Below are positions 30,315 through 42,566 of a stretch of 64,000 nt of DNA, piece by piece. The stretch is from NCBI RefSeq assembly GCF_905147045.1, contig NC_065914.1, positions 124,001 to 188,000 of the forward strand, in the 5' to 3' direction. The notes under the pieces are model-generated. The model made no database searches. It was not told where the DNA came from and saw only the letters and a list, made by a program, of their open reading frames with translations. Position 1 is the first letter of the stretch; every line of letters starts with the position of its first letter. The stretch is from Nymphalis io. Lineage: Eukaryota > Arthropoda > Insecta > Lepidoptera > Nymphalidae. The translations under genes were made by a program, and so were the position numbers.

Positions 30315-30441
30315 GACCTCTGGAGTCCGGCGAGTTCGCGGAGATATCCGTGCGCACGATATACCGCAACCGCGTCCCGTGCGGCACCGTGCGCGCGGGA
30401 CAGTCGGCGTCGCTGGGCCTAGGTCACTTCCCGCCGGGACA
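30315..30441 (+). pseudogene. GTPBP2: GTPBP2 exon, 5' half only (duplicate of 5082-5311)
   Basis: It encodes GPLESGEFAEISVRTIYRNR and on to ASLGLGHFPPG, then runs into SINE-A sequence at the shared 'gggac'. The remaining half is inverted at 29989-30080. About 7 bp between the halves ('tgcggca' in the 5.2-kb copy) are missing from both. Confidence 0.85.
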
Positions 30442-30640
30442 GACATTTATGTGCATGAACATGTCTGTTTGTCCTGAGTCTGGGTGTAATTATCTATATA
30501 AGTATGTATTTACAAAAGAAAAGTAGTATATGTAGTATATCAGTTGTCTGGTTTCCATAACACAAGCTCTGCTTAATTTGTGATCAGATGACCGTGTGTG
30601 AATAATGTCCAATATTATTATTATTATTATTTCTATTTAA
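30442..30640 (+). repeat. SINE-A, head missing, (ATT)n tail hit by a LINE
   Basis: Body from 'acatttatgtgcatgaacat' to an (ATT)n tail at about 30612-30632. The tRNA-like head is absent. The tail is the insertion site of the R4/Dong-like LINE that follows. Confidence 0.8.
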
Positions 30641-33600
30641 CTTTTAAAGTTTCTCTTCTTTCGAAGGGTTTAAACCGAAAACGCGGGCTGCAGCCAAGCG
30701 TTAAGGAGTGTTGCTTATATTAAAAACGTTGATGATAAAGTGGATGATGATATAAACTTTCGGGTGATACGGCAGGTGTTAAGGATTATGGCTTTTTGAA
30801 GTATATGGAGGATATACGCTGGCATTTGTAAGGTGTTCAGACTTCGTGTCAAGGATTTTGGCACGATACCTGTGGATGATAGGACTATTGGGACTATGTG
30901 TACTGTTTGTGCTTTCCATTGCGTTTTAATTTCTATGGCGAGATCTTGATATTTACTTAACTTTTCAGATGTTGTGGTTTGTATGTTATGTGAATTAGGA
31001 ACGGCTATATCGATAAGATAAACGATTCTATTGATTTTATCATGAACGGTAATATCTGGTCTATTATAACAGATAGTTTTGTCAGTTATTATTGTTCTAT
31101 CCCAGTAGATTTTGTGGTTTCTAGTGTCTAATACACTTTCCGGTTTATATTTGTAATATGGATTCATTTCTGTTATAAGTTTATATTTGTATGCTAAATG
31201 TTGGTGTATGATTGCAGCCACTTGATTATGTCGATGCTTATAATCGGTCTGTGCGAGAGATTTGCAAGCCCCCGTTATGTGCTGAATAGTTTCAGAGACT
31301 GCGTTACATTGTCTACATAAGTCAGTAGGTTGATTATTATCCTTCATTATGTACTTCCTATAGTTACGAGTTTCTATTATTTGGTCTTGAATGGCGAGCA
31401 TAAAACCTTCGGTCTCAGGGAACAGTTCACCTCGTTTGAGCCATTCGTTCGACTTCTCTTTGTCGACGTGGGGTTGGTTCAAATAGGCTCGGTGCCTCCC
31501 ATGCAGTGTTTTTTCAGCCCATGCCAACATTTGTTGTTGTTTACTTCTGTTCGTTTACTTGAGTGTTTTTGTCATGTAGGTTTAATGGTGTAAGCTTTTT
31601 GTCTATTTCTGTTGCGTGTCTATGTAGAGGTGAGTGTTCGGATTTATCATGGAAGTATGCTCTGAGTGAGAGTATCTGCTTATTGTGTAAATTTTGTATG
31701 TCTATTAATCCCCTTCCTCCTTCTTTGCGTGGTAGTGTGAGCCTTTGAATACAAGATTTTGGATGTTTCCTATATTTAGTGAAGTGAGTGCTTAAAGTTC
31801 GCTGCAATTTTTTTATGTCACTTTTTGACCATTGTATTATTCCGAGAGAAGAGTACGTAAGTAAGGGTATGGCAAATGTGTTAATAGCTTTTATTGTGTT
31901 TTTAGAGTTAAGGTGTGTCTTTAATACGAGATTTAATCGGTGCGAGAATTTTGTAAGCAGTTCTTGTTTTGTCGTAGTTTGTAGTATTTGCCTAGATTGT
32001 TTAAAACCAAGGTATTTATATGTGCTTTGTTCATCCATTGGTTCAATTTGTTCACCAGTTTCGAGTGTGTAGCTATTATTAAGGATTTTTCCTTTCGAGA
32101 TTGACAGAATTTTGCACTTGTCGACACCGAATTTCATATGAATATCTTTGGAGAACTGTTCCGTAATGCTTGCTAACTCAAGCAGCGCGTTTTTGTCAGT
32201 GGAGTAAAGTTTTATATCGTCCATGTACATGAGGTGTGATAAGTTATATTGGGTGTTATTACCGTAAAGTGTGAATCCTGTATTGGTTTTATTTAACAAG
32301 AGTGAAAGAGGATTTAAGGCCAAGCAAAACCAGAGGGGGCTCAGAGCGTCTCCTTGAAAAACTCCTCGTTGGATACGAATTGGTTCAGTAGGTAGAGATT
32401 TCATGGACGATTGTTTTATTTTTAATACAGTTTGCCAGTTTTGCATAGAATTTTAAAGAAATGATATGAGGGTTGGGTTTATTTTATACAATTTTAAGAC
32501 ATACAATAACCAGCTATGCGGGACTGAATCAAAGGCTTTTTGATAATCAATAAACATAGTATGGATATCTGATTTTGATTTTACCGCACTACTTAAAATG
32601 ATTGCATCAAAAGTAAGCTGCTCCTTACAACCTTGGCTATTTTTTCTACACCCCTTTTGCTGTTTGGCTAATATATTATGTTTAGTTAAATGTTTGTATA
32701 TTTCTTCACTTATGCAAGCTGATAAAATTTTATATATGGTTTGTAAGCAAGTTATTGGTCGGTATTTATCTGGATTTGTGGTATCATGTTTATCTTTAGG
32801 TACTAAGTATGTGATTCCATGTGTTATATATTTCGGTAGTAAATGTGGTGATTGAATGAATGTATTTAAGTACTTATGTATGTATGAGTGTATGCTACTA
32901 AATTTCTTGTACCAATAGTTGTGAATATTGTCTGAGCCTGGGGATTTCCAATTGTGCATTCGTTTGATGACATCTATAAATGTTTCTATTGGTATGAAGT
33001 TGAACTCCATCTCTGGAATATGTGTAGTTATTTCGTTAACCCAGTCTGCATGTTCATTATGTTCTATGGGGTTTTCCCATGTCTTAGCCCAGAATTGTCG
33101 AAATATTTCAGGGGGAGGTATTTCTAGATTTTGCTCATTATCTTTGCAGTTAGATAATAAATTCTATAGAAGATTTTTTTCATTGTTAGCAAATGTTTTG
33201 TTTTCTATTTTACGGGCAGTACACGTCAAATATCTCTTAAGTCTACTAGCTGCTGCATTGAGTTTCTGTTTTAAGGTATCTAAGAAGTGTTCTATATGCG
33301 TGTTTGTATTTTCATATTGTGCGTGTGATTGATATTGTGTCTTTATGAGTTCTACTGCAGCTACTACTTTTCGGTTTCTATTTCCTCTAATAAATTGTGT
33401 TAACCTGCCTATATTGGCTCGCAACTTCCTTATTTTATTTTCTTATCTTCTTTGCCAATTAGGTTTTCTGTATGATTTGTTTTGGTGGTTGTTTTGTGTT
33501 AAGAATGTCATTCTTGCCCCATTACATTTAGCTGCTGTCCATGCTGCACAGTAAATTATTGTCTGTAGAGTGATAAAATCAGTATCAGTGTTTACAAATT

Positions 33601-34260
33601 TTGTCAGTATCATCGTATCTATGTATTTCATTATTAATGAAAACTTTTTAGAAGTTCTTTGTTTTGGAATGTATGGTCTGCTAGTTGGTTCAGTATCACA
33701 AAAATGTTCTAGAGCATGAACGAATGTGTTCTCTATTTCAGTGTTTACTTCTAAGGTCACATCATGATCGTGGGTGATACTTTCTATGTTTTGTTCATCG
33801 ATAGGGGTTGATGTAACGGAATCAGTGCATGTAACTGTAGTGTTTTGCATTTTCCTAGCTTGTGAGTTTGTTTCTGAATTAGATTTGAATGCATCGTAGT
33901 GTGTAATATTACTTTGTTCTGTTGTTTGTAAATGTTCATTATCTGTGTCTTCCGTTAGTGTGTGTGTATAATGTAATTCATCTGCTACTTGTTGTTTAAT
34001 CAGTGTTAATCTATCTTGTTTAATATATTTATTATTTATTATTGCCCTTCGTTGATCCGCTAATCTTTGCTCTGTAATATGTGTAAACTCTGGGTATAAG
34101 TTTATAAACTCTTCATACAAACGTTTTCTATAAGCGGTCTTATTAGTCTCTAATTGTGTTATTTCGAAATAAATCCTAATAATTGCTTCATTGCATTCAT
34201 TTGTTCATTTCATACGTTTTCCTGTTAGTGTGTTTAGTGTGTTATTTGTTTCATTGTCGA
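30641..34260 (-). mobile_element. R4/Dong-like LINE (restriction-like endonuclease type)
   Basis: The minus-strand element has its 3' end against the TAA repeats of SINE-A (30612-30632, read as (AAT)n on the element strand). TAA-repeat targeting is a known habit of Dong in silkworm, and the RT motifs agree. The 5' limit near 34260 is uncertain; no flanking duplication is visible there. It encodes one degraded ORF, described separately. Confidence 0.78.
30715..34120 (-). pseudogene. R4/Dong-like ORF: RT plus C-terminal endonuclease
   Basis: The N-terminal part (from 34120) is poorly conserved. RT follows: WKSPGSDNIHNYWYKKF, YLVPKDKHDTTNPDKYRPIT, KGCRKNSQGCKEQL, MFIDYQKAFDSVPHSWL, RGVFQGDALSPLWF and YMDDIKLYS. 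The C-terminal region has a zinc-knuckle-like CRQCNAVSETIQHITGAC and then the restriction-like endonuclease segment RPDITVHDKINRIVYLIDIA. Three in-frame stops (TAA 33443-33445, TAG 33164-33166, TAA 32453-32455) and a frameshift near 31535 break it. The stops fall in an otherwise constant frame from 34120 to 31541, so the decay is moderate. Confidence 0.82.
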
Positions 34261-34693
34261 TACGAGTCGATATTTTTTATCGAATATCGGGACTTTTTTT
34301 AGCCGATGCTGGCAGCACTCACATGATAAATAATTATAGGTTATGAATAATAAAAACTGGAAAATCATATTATCTTTAGGATTTTAATGCGATATAAGGT
34401 TCCGTCATGCTATGGCATAAATAAACATCACTGAGAAACTATATTATCTGTCGCTTTAACATGAAATAATACGACACTGCACCATTGTATAACCATCGAT
34501 ATGATATAAGGATTGTTTCTCGGCCTTTTCACTGGATTAGAATCGTTTTCTAACATAAATATAAGCGAAAATTGAACATAAAACACAATGAACGCACCAA
34601 CTGTCAAGTTTCAACAAACACCAAAACTGGTTACACGATAAGGGTCAAAAGATTTGATAATTCTATCTCTGTCTAAACCTGTCTACGCTACAG
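34261..34693. other. No feature recognised
   Basis: AT-rich sequence upstream of the P-loop exon, probably intron of GTPBP2 plus the unclear 5' end of the LINE. No repeat matching the rest of the window is seen. Confidence 0.4.
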
Positions 34694-34805
34694 TACGTAC
34701 TCGGTTCGCAGCTGGCGGACACGCAGCAGAGCGTCGAGCTGCGGGTCGCGGTGATGGGGGCGAACGAAGCGGGCAAGTCGACGCTCATAGGCGTTCTCAC
34801 TCAAG
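34694..34805 (+). CDS. GTPBP2: GTPBP2-like exon with P-loop (G1)
   Basis: Acceptor 'gctacag', donor GTACG. It encodes YVLGSQLADTQQSVELRVAV, then MGANEAGKSTLIGVLTQ. GANEAGKST fits GxxxxGK[ST] of the Walker A/G1 motif; human family members have GNVDSGKST or GNVDAGKST, so the third to fifth residues differ. Phase in 0, phase out 1. The exon is open and the Lys and Ser are kept. It lies 27 kb downstream of the C-terminal exons, so it cannot be part of that copy in the present order. Confidence 0.85.
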
Positions 34806-34869
34806 GTACGTTCGTTATTATCTTGTTGAAGTCGTGAATTTTAGTAACTAAATTAAATATTGAGTATTT

Positions 34870-35038
34870 AATTACAGGCACAAGGGACATAACATCTTAG
34901 TTCCCAAGGTTGGTGGCGCATTGGCGATGTAAGCGATGGTTAACATTTCTTGCAATGCCAATGTCTATGGGCGTTGGTGACCACTTACCATCAGGTGGCC
35001 CATATGCTCGTCCGCCTTCCTATTCTATAAAAAAAAAT
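34870..35038 (+). repeat. SINE-B, 5'-truncated, in intron
   Basis: Very close to the 14275-14497 copy: 'cttagttcccaaggttggtg', 'gaccacttaccatcaggtgg', 'cttcctattctat' and poly(A). Confidence 0.85.
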
Positions 35039-35387
35039 ATTTATAAGGCTTCGTATCCAGAAGTTTTTATTCGATTATCATGTAGAGATCCTATACGTGT
35101 GTACTCGTAATAAGGAGATGACGCCTTATCCCAGCTGTGGGTAAAAATGCTGTTACATTTTTAAACAAATTAAATGATACCTACTCAGTCGGGACAAAAA
35201 CCGACTTTGTTAATATTATATTGTAATATCATTTATTTTATCCTCAGATAAATATTTTATGGTCAAGAAACTTAGTTGTAATGACAATGGCAGTATAAAA
35301 TTTGATCTTGAAATTGTAATGACGTCATTGGTTGATGGTATGTGAGCTGTTTGTAGTGCGCAATACAATAGTTTTTCTTTTCTACAG

Positions 35388-35503
35388 GTGAACTCGATAA
35401 CGGTAGAGGGAGCGCTCGCCTGAACATGTTCAGGCATTTGCACGAAATGAAAAGTGGTAGGACGTCCTCGCTCAGCCACGAGATACTCGGCTTCGATGCT
35501 CAG
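35388..35503 (+). CDS. GTPBP2: GTPBP2-like exon (switch I region)
   Basis: Acceptor TCTACAG, donor GTGCGT. With one base from the previous exon it encodes GELDNGRGSARLNMFRHLHE, then MKSGRTSSLSHEILGFDAQ. The block GELDNGRG-x-ARLNxFRHLHE-x2-SGRTSS is the hallmark after the P-loop, with SGRTSS in the G2 region. ARLN rather than ARQK favours GTPBP2 over GTPBP1. Phase out 0. The exons for G3 and G4 that should follow are not in the window. Confidence 0.9.
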
Positions 35504-36087
35504 GTGCGTTAATGATTATTTTGACGTTTATTTAAATTAAGAACAATCCCCCACCCACTTGCAAAGCCCGGGCAAACACCACTGCACTTTGATGTGCTTA
35601 ATTAATGGGCACATTGTCAGGAGATCTGCTTTTATGGGATGAAGTATTGCTATGTATATCCATCAACCCGCATTGAAGCTGCAAGTTAGAGCTCCAAATC
35701 ACAAGTGGAGTAGGAATAATAAGTAAATAGAAAAAAAAAGTAAAAGTAAGTTGTACGCTAGAAGTGAGATTTGGAAGCGTGTAAAGACATTGTTTGCGCC
35801 TGAACTCTCTAATTTTCACCCTGGGATTATGTAAATGTCTATGTCCCACTGCTTGGCTAATCCCTCTTCTCCCTTTGATGAGGAGCTTATTCCAATACGC
35901 TGTTCCAATTTAGTGGTGCTAATCTGGGTTTTAACACGCTATCATTGGTAACGATTTACACATTCTATTCACTACCATCTCGGTTCTCAATAGGATTAAG
36001 AGTGTGTGGGAATAGAGACTGTCTGTGCTTGCACGCGCACACAAGTACCATTATTAGTCCCGTGCAGTTGTCTAAACCGTTCGTATC
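35504..36087. repeat. Intron with SINE-M fragments
   Basis: SINE-M pieces at about 35565-35615 (+, 'agcccgggcaaacaccactg') and 35838-35930 (minus, 'gtcccactgcttggctaatc'). The rest (35630-35835 and 35930-36087) shows no recognised feature. Confidence 0.55.
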
Positions 36088-36282
36088 CGTAACAGCCTGT
36101 GAATGTCCCACTGCTGGGCTAAAGACGGGTTGGTGGAATACACATGTGGCAGAATTTCAGTGAAATTAGACACATGCAGGTTTCCTCACGATGTTTTCCT
36201 TCACCGTCAAGCAGAGATGAATTATAATCACAAATTAAGCACATGAAAATTCAGTGGTGCTTGTTTAGGTTTGAAACAGTCA
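36088..36282 (-). repeat. SINE-M with internal deletion
   Basis: Starts 'gtaacagcctgtgaatgtcc' (3' end of the SINE on the minus strand). It skips about 65 bp after 'gggctaaag' and continues 'ggttggtggaatacacatgt' to the head at about 36275. Confidence 0.8.
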
Positions 36283-37146
36283 TTATTGTTTAAGGTAGTG
36301 TTATATGTATTTCACTATGCCTGCTCGATATATATATTTAAAAAAAACACACAGAAAGTGACTTGGGAACAGATAAGTAACATTCCTTTTGAATACAATA
36401 ACATAACATGAATGACAAATTTCATTATCAAAATAATCACAACAGATAACCGATAAGGCATTTTAATGTTTTTATTAGTCATAACAGATTAGAAAAAGTT
36501 AAATTTAAAAAAATCTTTTTGTATGTTTACTATAAAATATGTTTATAAATTTTATATTATTTTATAAGAAAGGGGGGTAAGGGGGGAACGGAACTACCAT
36601 CTAAACCGACCCAATTGCCAACCTCACCTGCACGTGGTGCTCCCTGCTAGATTACAGACGAGGCTCTGGCGACCGATCAATGGCGGTATAACCATACGCA
36701 CCATGATTGGAAAAAGGGAAACAGCGACCTTGAGGTACAAGTAACCTCTAAAATGTCTGGTGCAGAAGGCAAGGGGAAACCACTGCACTATTATTCCCTA
36801 GTTATCGTCAGCTTTATGGAAAAGTCTAAGAAAGAAATGGCCCCGAGTTCCTGGCGTCCCTTAGATGGGACAGGGGTGCTTAGAATCTCCAGGTGGAAAA
36901 AACAACAAATGAAGATAGGAACGTGGAACGTCAGAAGCTTGAAGAGTCCTGAAAATGTCTACAATGTCTGCAAAGAAATGCAACGAATGAAGATTAACAT
37001 CATGGGACTAAGTGAGATTAGATGGATAGGCAAAGGTAAACACCAAATAGATAATAATTACACCATGTATTACTCTGGTTCCGAGGATAGCTCCAACAAG
37101 TATGGAGTGGGAGTAATCATAAACACAAAATACATTAATACACCTG

Positions 37147-39707
37147 TTAACTTAGTTCATCATCACCAGCCGAAAGACGTCCACTGCTGGACAAAGGCTT
37201 CCCCCAAGGATTTCCACGTTGGCCGATCTTGCGCTGCCCGCATCCAACGGCTTCCCGCGACTCGTTCTAAGTCGTCGGTCCACCTTGTAGGGGGCCTGCC
37301 CACGCTGCGTCTTCCGGTTCGTGGTCGCCACTCGAGAACCTTTCTGCCCCAGCGGCCGTCGGTTCTGCGAGCAATGTGCCCCGCCCACTGCCACTTCAAT
37401 TTAGCAATTCTTCGGGCTATGTCGGTTACTTTGGTTCGTCTGCGGATTTCATCATTTCTGATTCGATCTCGCAGAGAAACTCCGAGCATAACCCTCTCCA
37501 TTGCCCTTTGAGTGACCTTGAGCCTTCTTATGAGGCCCATTGTGAGCGACCACGTCTCTGATCCGTAAGCCATCACTGGCAACACACACTGGTCGAAGAC
37601 TTTCGACTTGAGACACTGCGGTATTTGGGATGAGAAGATATCGTGTAGCTTCCCGAACGCTGCCCAGCCGAGTTGAATTCGACGATTGACCTCTTTCTCG
37701 AAGTTGGACCTACCTAGTTGGATGGTCTGACCTAGGTAGACATAGTTGTCTACAACTTCGAGTGCAGAATTTCCAACCTTGACTTGAGTGGGTGCAACAT
37801 GGATGTTCGACATGATTTTCGTCTTGTCCATGTTCATTTTTAGACCCACTTGTTGGGAAACCCTGCTGAGGTCATCGAGCATAGTGCCGAGGTCTTCCAA
37901 GGTCTCAGCCATAATTACAATGTCATCGGCAAATCGAAGATGAGTGATGTACTCGCCGTTAATACTGATGCCAAGTCCGTTCCAGTCCAGAAGCTTGAAA
38001 ACATCTTCCAATGCAGCGGTAAACAGTTTCGGAGATATCACGTCTCCCTGTCTTACACCTCTCTGCAGTTGGATAAGTTTTGAGTTCTGATCCTGGAGTC
38101 GGATCGACATGGTGGCGTTCTCGTACAAGCACTTTAACACCCTGATATACCGATAATCAATTTGGCACCTTTGAAGAGAATTCAGCACGGCCCAGGTTTC
38201 GATCGAATCAAAGGCTTTCTCATAGTCCACAAACGCTAAGCAAAGTGACTGGTTATACTCCTCAGTCTTCTGTATAACTTGCCGCAGCGTATGTATGTGG
38301 TCTATGGTGCTAAAGCCTTTCCGGAATCCGGCTTGTTCGGGTGGCTGGAAGTCGTCAAGCCTTTGCTCGAGACGATTCGTAATGACTCTCGAAAACAACT
38401 TGTAAACATGACTCAGCAGTGAGATGGGCCTGTAATTCTTCAGAAGGGTTTTATCACCCTTCTTAAAGAAAAGTACCACCACACTTCTGTGCCATGCTTT
38501 TGGCGTTTGACCTTTGGCAATGACCGAGTTAAAAAGCCTCTAAAGAGCCCTGAGGATCGGTGTACCACCCGCCTTCAGAAGCTCGGCTGTAATACCATCA
38601 TCACCAGGTGCCTTGTTGTTTTTGAGTTGTCCGAGAGCCATTCTAATCTCGAAAAGACTGACGTCCTGAAAATCTTCAGTGTAGTGTCGGGTTAGTCTTG
38701 CTCTGGGATCTGCAGCATGACTACTGACAGGTGATTGAGCTGTCGTGTACAGCTGACCGTAGAACTTCTCAACCTCTTCCAACAGCTCAGATCTTGACGT
38801 GACTATTCTGTCATCCTCAGTTTTCAGCCTTGTCAGTTGACTCTGACCAACAGACAGATCTCTGGCGAACACTTTAGAGCCTTTGTTCCGCTCGATGGCC
38901 TCTTTAATGCGCATTGTATTAAATTGGCGAGTGTCGCGAGTTAGAGACTTTGAAATCCGTCTGTTGATCAGCCGATAGCCGGCAGCATCAGCTGGGGACG
39001 TCAGAATCATTTTCCGTCTTTCCTCCATAAGCCGTAGGGTAGAGGCAGAGATCTTTTTGGTTCCTTTTGTAAGGCTGGTCTTGAAGGTCTTAGACCCAGC
39101 CGTACGGACAGTTTCCACAAGCCTGTCGTTGTATGTGTCCACTTCCTCGCAGTCTGCTAGGCAATCGAATTGGTTTTGGAGTTCAAGCTGAAAGGCTTCG
39201 GGATTTCGGATTTGAAGAGGTGATGGTCGGAGCGTAGACTTCATCAGTCGGGACCTCTGGAGTTTAACATTGATATTTAACGAGCCTCTTACGAGTCTGT
39301 GATCGCTCCCAGTTTTGACTGCATTGATCACGGAGACGTCATTAAATATTTGTCTTCTCGTCGACAAGATGAAGTCTATCTCATTCTTGGTTTTCCCATC
39401 AGGGCTCACCCAGGTCCATTTACGCTGACCTGGCTTCTTGAAAAAGGAGTTCATCATAAAGAGTCCCTCCTTCTCCATAAAGTCGGCCAACATCTGGCCC
39501 CGAGGGTTGCGGTCTCCAATTCCATGAGGTCCCACCTTTAACTCATCACCGAATCGTTTGCCCAGCTTCGCGTTGAAGTCCCCCATTACAACAGTGAAAT
39601 GAGTCTTGTTGGTATGTATGGCTTTAGATAAATCCTCATACATGACCTCAACCTCATCGTCGGAGTGTGTCGAAGTCGGCGCGTATACCTGTATGAATTA
39701 ACTTAGT
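37147..39707 (-). mobile_element. RTE LINE copy B, 5'-truncated, nested, 10-bp TSD
   Basis: The body 37157-39697 lies between TTAACTTAGT repeats (37147-37156, 39698-39707). The inverted copy at 49.8 kb has one uninterrupted 'gttaacttagtaccaaaatc' equivalent and so serves as the empty site. Its 3' end (left side) is a short (TCA)n tract. Confidence 0.92.
37163..39696 (-). pseudogene. RTE copy B endonuclease-RT with one nonsense codon
   Basis: Open in one frame from the truncated 5' end to the stop at 37163, except for a single TAG at 38540-38542. Endonuclease end: VMGDFNAKLG, GSDHRLVRGS. RT: NNKAPGDDGITAELLKAGG, FFKKGDKTLLKNYRPISLLS, QAGFRKGFSTIDH, FVDYEKAFDSIETW, RGVRQGDVISPKLF and LRFADDIVIMAETL. 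C-terminus: QRAMERVMLGVSLRDRIRND, WQWAGHIARRTDGRWGRKVL, WRPRTGRRSVGRPPTRWTDD and EAFVQQWTSFGW. It is a much fresher copy than the RTE at 11057 and shows what that element's frame should look like. Confidence 0.9.
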
Positions 39708-40775
39708 ACCAAAATCAAACCGAACCATGTTAATATCATGTAGACTCAAACAACTAAAGAAGAGAACACAGTACCACGCAATAGACGTGAGGAAACTTAA
39801 AGAACTTAACATCCAAGATAAAGTGGCGAAAGAAATAAACGAGTGGGCAGCAGATGAGAAACCTGGGATAATGCGTACGGTGGAGGAAGAGTGGTGTTCA
39901 ATGAAGAACAAAATATTAAACATCAATAATACACACTTGAAAAGAGATTGGATTCCTAAGCAGAGTTGGATGACAGAAAAAATATATGATCTTATCGAAG
40001 AAAGGAGAATCTACAAGAATTCCGACAATAGCAAGTATACTGAGATTGATAAGAAAATTCGACGTGAAGTTCGTTATGCTAGAGATGCTTGGTATCAGTG
40101 CAAGTGTGATTTTGTGGAGGACCTTTATGCTAAACATGATGCATTTAACCTGCATAAGGAAATAAAATCTTTGGTAGGACACAAAAAGACGACTCACCAA
40201 CTTACGGATGAAAATAATATTCCCATATTAGATATATCAGGAAAAAAACACCTATGGGAACAATACATTTCATCAATATACCGACGATTTCCGAAGCATA
40301 GCGGTAAATTGTGATCCAAATGAGGGATATCCTATCCTGAAAAATGAAGTCACAAACGCTCTTAAAAAAGCTAAAACGGGAAAATCAACCGGACCGGATA
40401 ATGTTCCCATAGAGGTACTCAAACTTATTGAAGACGAAAATATTAACTTCCTGGTTAAATTCTTTAACTTGGTATACGACTCTGGCCACTTACCCAAAGA
40501 CTGGCTAACCTCAACTTTTATTACGCTTCCTAAGAAGACCAACGCAAGAAGGTGCGAACAGTTTCGAACGATTAGCCTTATGAGCCAAGTATTGAAACTA
40601 TTTCTGAATATCATCCACGAGCGAATAAGAGCTAAATGCGACGAACATCTCGCAGATAGTCAGTTTGGTTTTCGAATAGGAGTGGGCACGAGAGAGGCTC
40701 TTTTCGCAATGCAGGTTCTCGTACAAAAATGCAGAGACATGCAACAAGACGTTCTCCTGGGTGTTACTTTTAACC

Positions 40776-40992
40776 GGTGGAAGTTTCTAGTTTGACTATC
40801 AATAAGCAAGTGTAATGCTTCAATGTTGAATAAAGTATTTTGATATTAATATTGTTTATGTGAACCTAGTGTGTTTGTTAATTCATAATAAAATTTAAAT
40901 AAAAGATGACCTAGGATCTGGATAAGGATAAACAAACATAAATTATGGAAATAAACAGGAAAAATGACTAAATGAGTCATGGAAAACCACTA
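40776..40992. other. No feature recognised
   Basis: Short AT-rich spacer between the truncated LINE and the third arm copy. Confidence 0.4.
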
Positions 40993-42412
40993 ATGATGGA
41001 ATTCGATTAACGCTACAAGATTTACTATTGAGTTTCATTCTTCGGTTCAGTTCTTCTTGGTAGAATCTGCACATATCCACAACTAGTAGCCTTAAACCTT
41101 TGTGAAATAATTCGAATGTACTTATAAGTCTACTTGATTAATTATCACCAACTCAGCAAGCGCTCACAGGCTGTTACAGTTACAGTTACAGCAAGCGCGC
41201 ATTGTCGTGAAACTTTCTTATGAACGCGGGTTGACACAATAATTGCCAATTTATTTTTTACAAAGTGTAGCTTAAATTATAAAGATTTTAAATAAAAAAT
41301 CCAACATACTTTAATTATTTTTATTATAGTCTAATGATGTGCTAAAAAATGTTTTAATTTTTTTTTAATATTGAATGACTGATTTAAAAATTTTTTTAAT
41401 CTTTGCTAATATATAACATTTTTCTAAGTCAGTAAAAAACATTGTTTTATTTTTTAAGTCACAATCACACGTTTTATTCAAAGCATAATTAAATAAAAAG
41501 ATTAATTTAGTCTAATAACACCCTAAAATTTTCATAAATCGATGACACGAAGCTAACTTTTATTAAAACTGGCCGTTTACTCTGACAATATTAAAAAATT
41601 AAAGAAACACACGTTTCTAATTAATAATCTAAGCGAACTGCCACAGATAATACACAATTAATTATTTAACACCATCATTTCATCGCTTACCATTACTTTA
41701 TCAAATTAAATTAATTCGGATAAATTGATACTTTGAGGCAAAGAGATCTAATAAAATACGTACTTAAAATTTATGTAATAGGGACTATTATTGTATAAAC
41801 AATAAGATATGTAAGAAAATTTTAATGTCGTTAAGAAGAAGATAAAAGTTAAAATGAATCTTAGTGGAATATATATAAAATACAAATTTGATGATAAATA
41901 GAGTAAATGTAAAAAATACACTTATAAATATACATTTTTTTAGTAGGATTACTTTTTAGGTATTTTTAGTTCATACAAATTATAAATTAAAATATTTACT
42001 TACAATTGTTTTTACAGATGAAAAACGAAACAGCAAATTATTTAATTAATTTTGTTCCCATAAATATTTCTGAATTTCAAAATGGTGTCACTTAAAAATG
42101 TCTTACGTTTGTGTTACATAAATACGTATATTTAACTTAAAATAGCAAGTTATATCAGCTTACAGGAACTAGAAAAATCATTTAGATTTAATGTACAAAA
42201 TTTAAATACTTCGACAAAAGATAAGTATACAACAATACAATAATATGAATCGCGCCAAAATTTAAATTTAAAATGGCGTCATGATTATGTTTAAAAATAT
42301 TTAATATTTTAATAAATTTAAATAACACAATACGAATTTGAAAATGGGGTCTTTTCAAAATAACAGAATATGACATAACAGAGCATTTTTTAATATTCTT
42401 GAGGATGGTTAT

Positions 42413-42503
42413 TGGACGGTTTTATATTATAACTGTATGTAGGTATTTTTATATTCGCAATAAATCAGTCACCATCTTGCTCCTGTGTTTGATTGACGTT
42501 CCA
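42413..42503 (+). repeat. 5' LTR of the Gypsy element
   Basis: 91 bp starting TGGACGG and ending GTTCCA, with AATAAA inside ('cgcaataaatcag'). Unusually short for an LTR. Confidence 0.9.
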
Positions 42504-42566
42504 CTGGCGACGAGTCGGTTACATACCACGCGTTTATTTAAAAAGTTACAAATTAGTGTTTCAATA

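Larger units (their letters stand above)
36882..40750 (+). pseudogene. Endonuclease-RT of RTE-like LINE family 2, interrupted and truncated
   Basis: The APE endonuclease starts with MKIGTWNVRSLKSPE, then INIMGLSEIRWIGKG and YYSGSEDSSNKYGVGVI; the nested RTE interrupts it after TPVNLV. After 39708 it continues LKQLKKRTQYHAIDVRKLKE, a linker with IRREVRYARDAWYQ, and (in shifted frame near 40310) RT: KSTGPDNVPIEVLKLI, TLPKKTNARRCEQFRTISLM, SQFGFRIGVGTREALFAMQV. It ends near 40750 just before the FIDYEKAFD motif that copy B keeps. The motif style is close to the RTE/BovB and Proto2 type; an RT tree would settle the clade. Confidence 0.78.
36283..40775 (+). mobile_element. RTE-like LINE family 2, copy A, split by a nested RTE
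   Basis: Segments 36283-37156 and 39708-40775 form one element, plus flank, that also occurs inverted at 48661-50745. G-rich leader near 36570-36600. The endonuclease-RT frame is described separately. The 3' part is lost: the RT stops before the second catalytic box. The true 5' end is unclear because the flank is duplicated too. Confidence 0.8.

Noticed and set aside
42399..42566. ATG upstream of the Gypsy gag start
   Set aside because: It starts before the 5' LTR and reads through it; the element's own ATG at 42567 is the sensible start.
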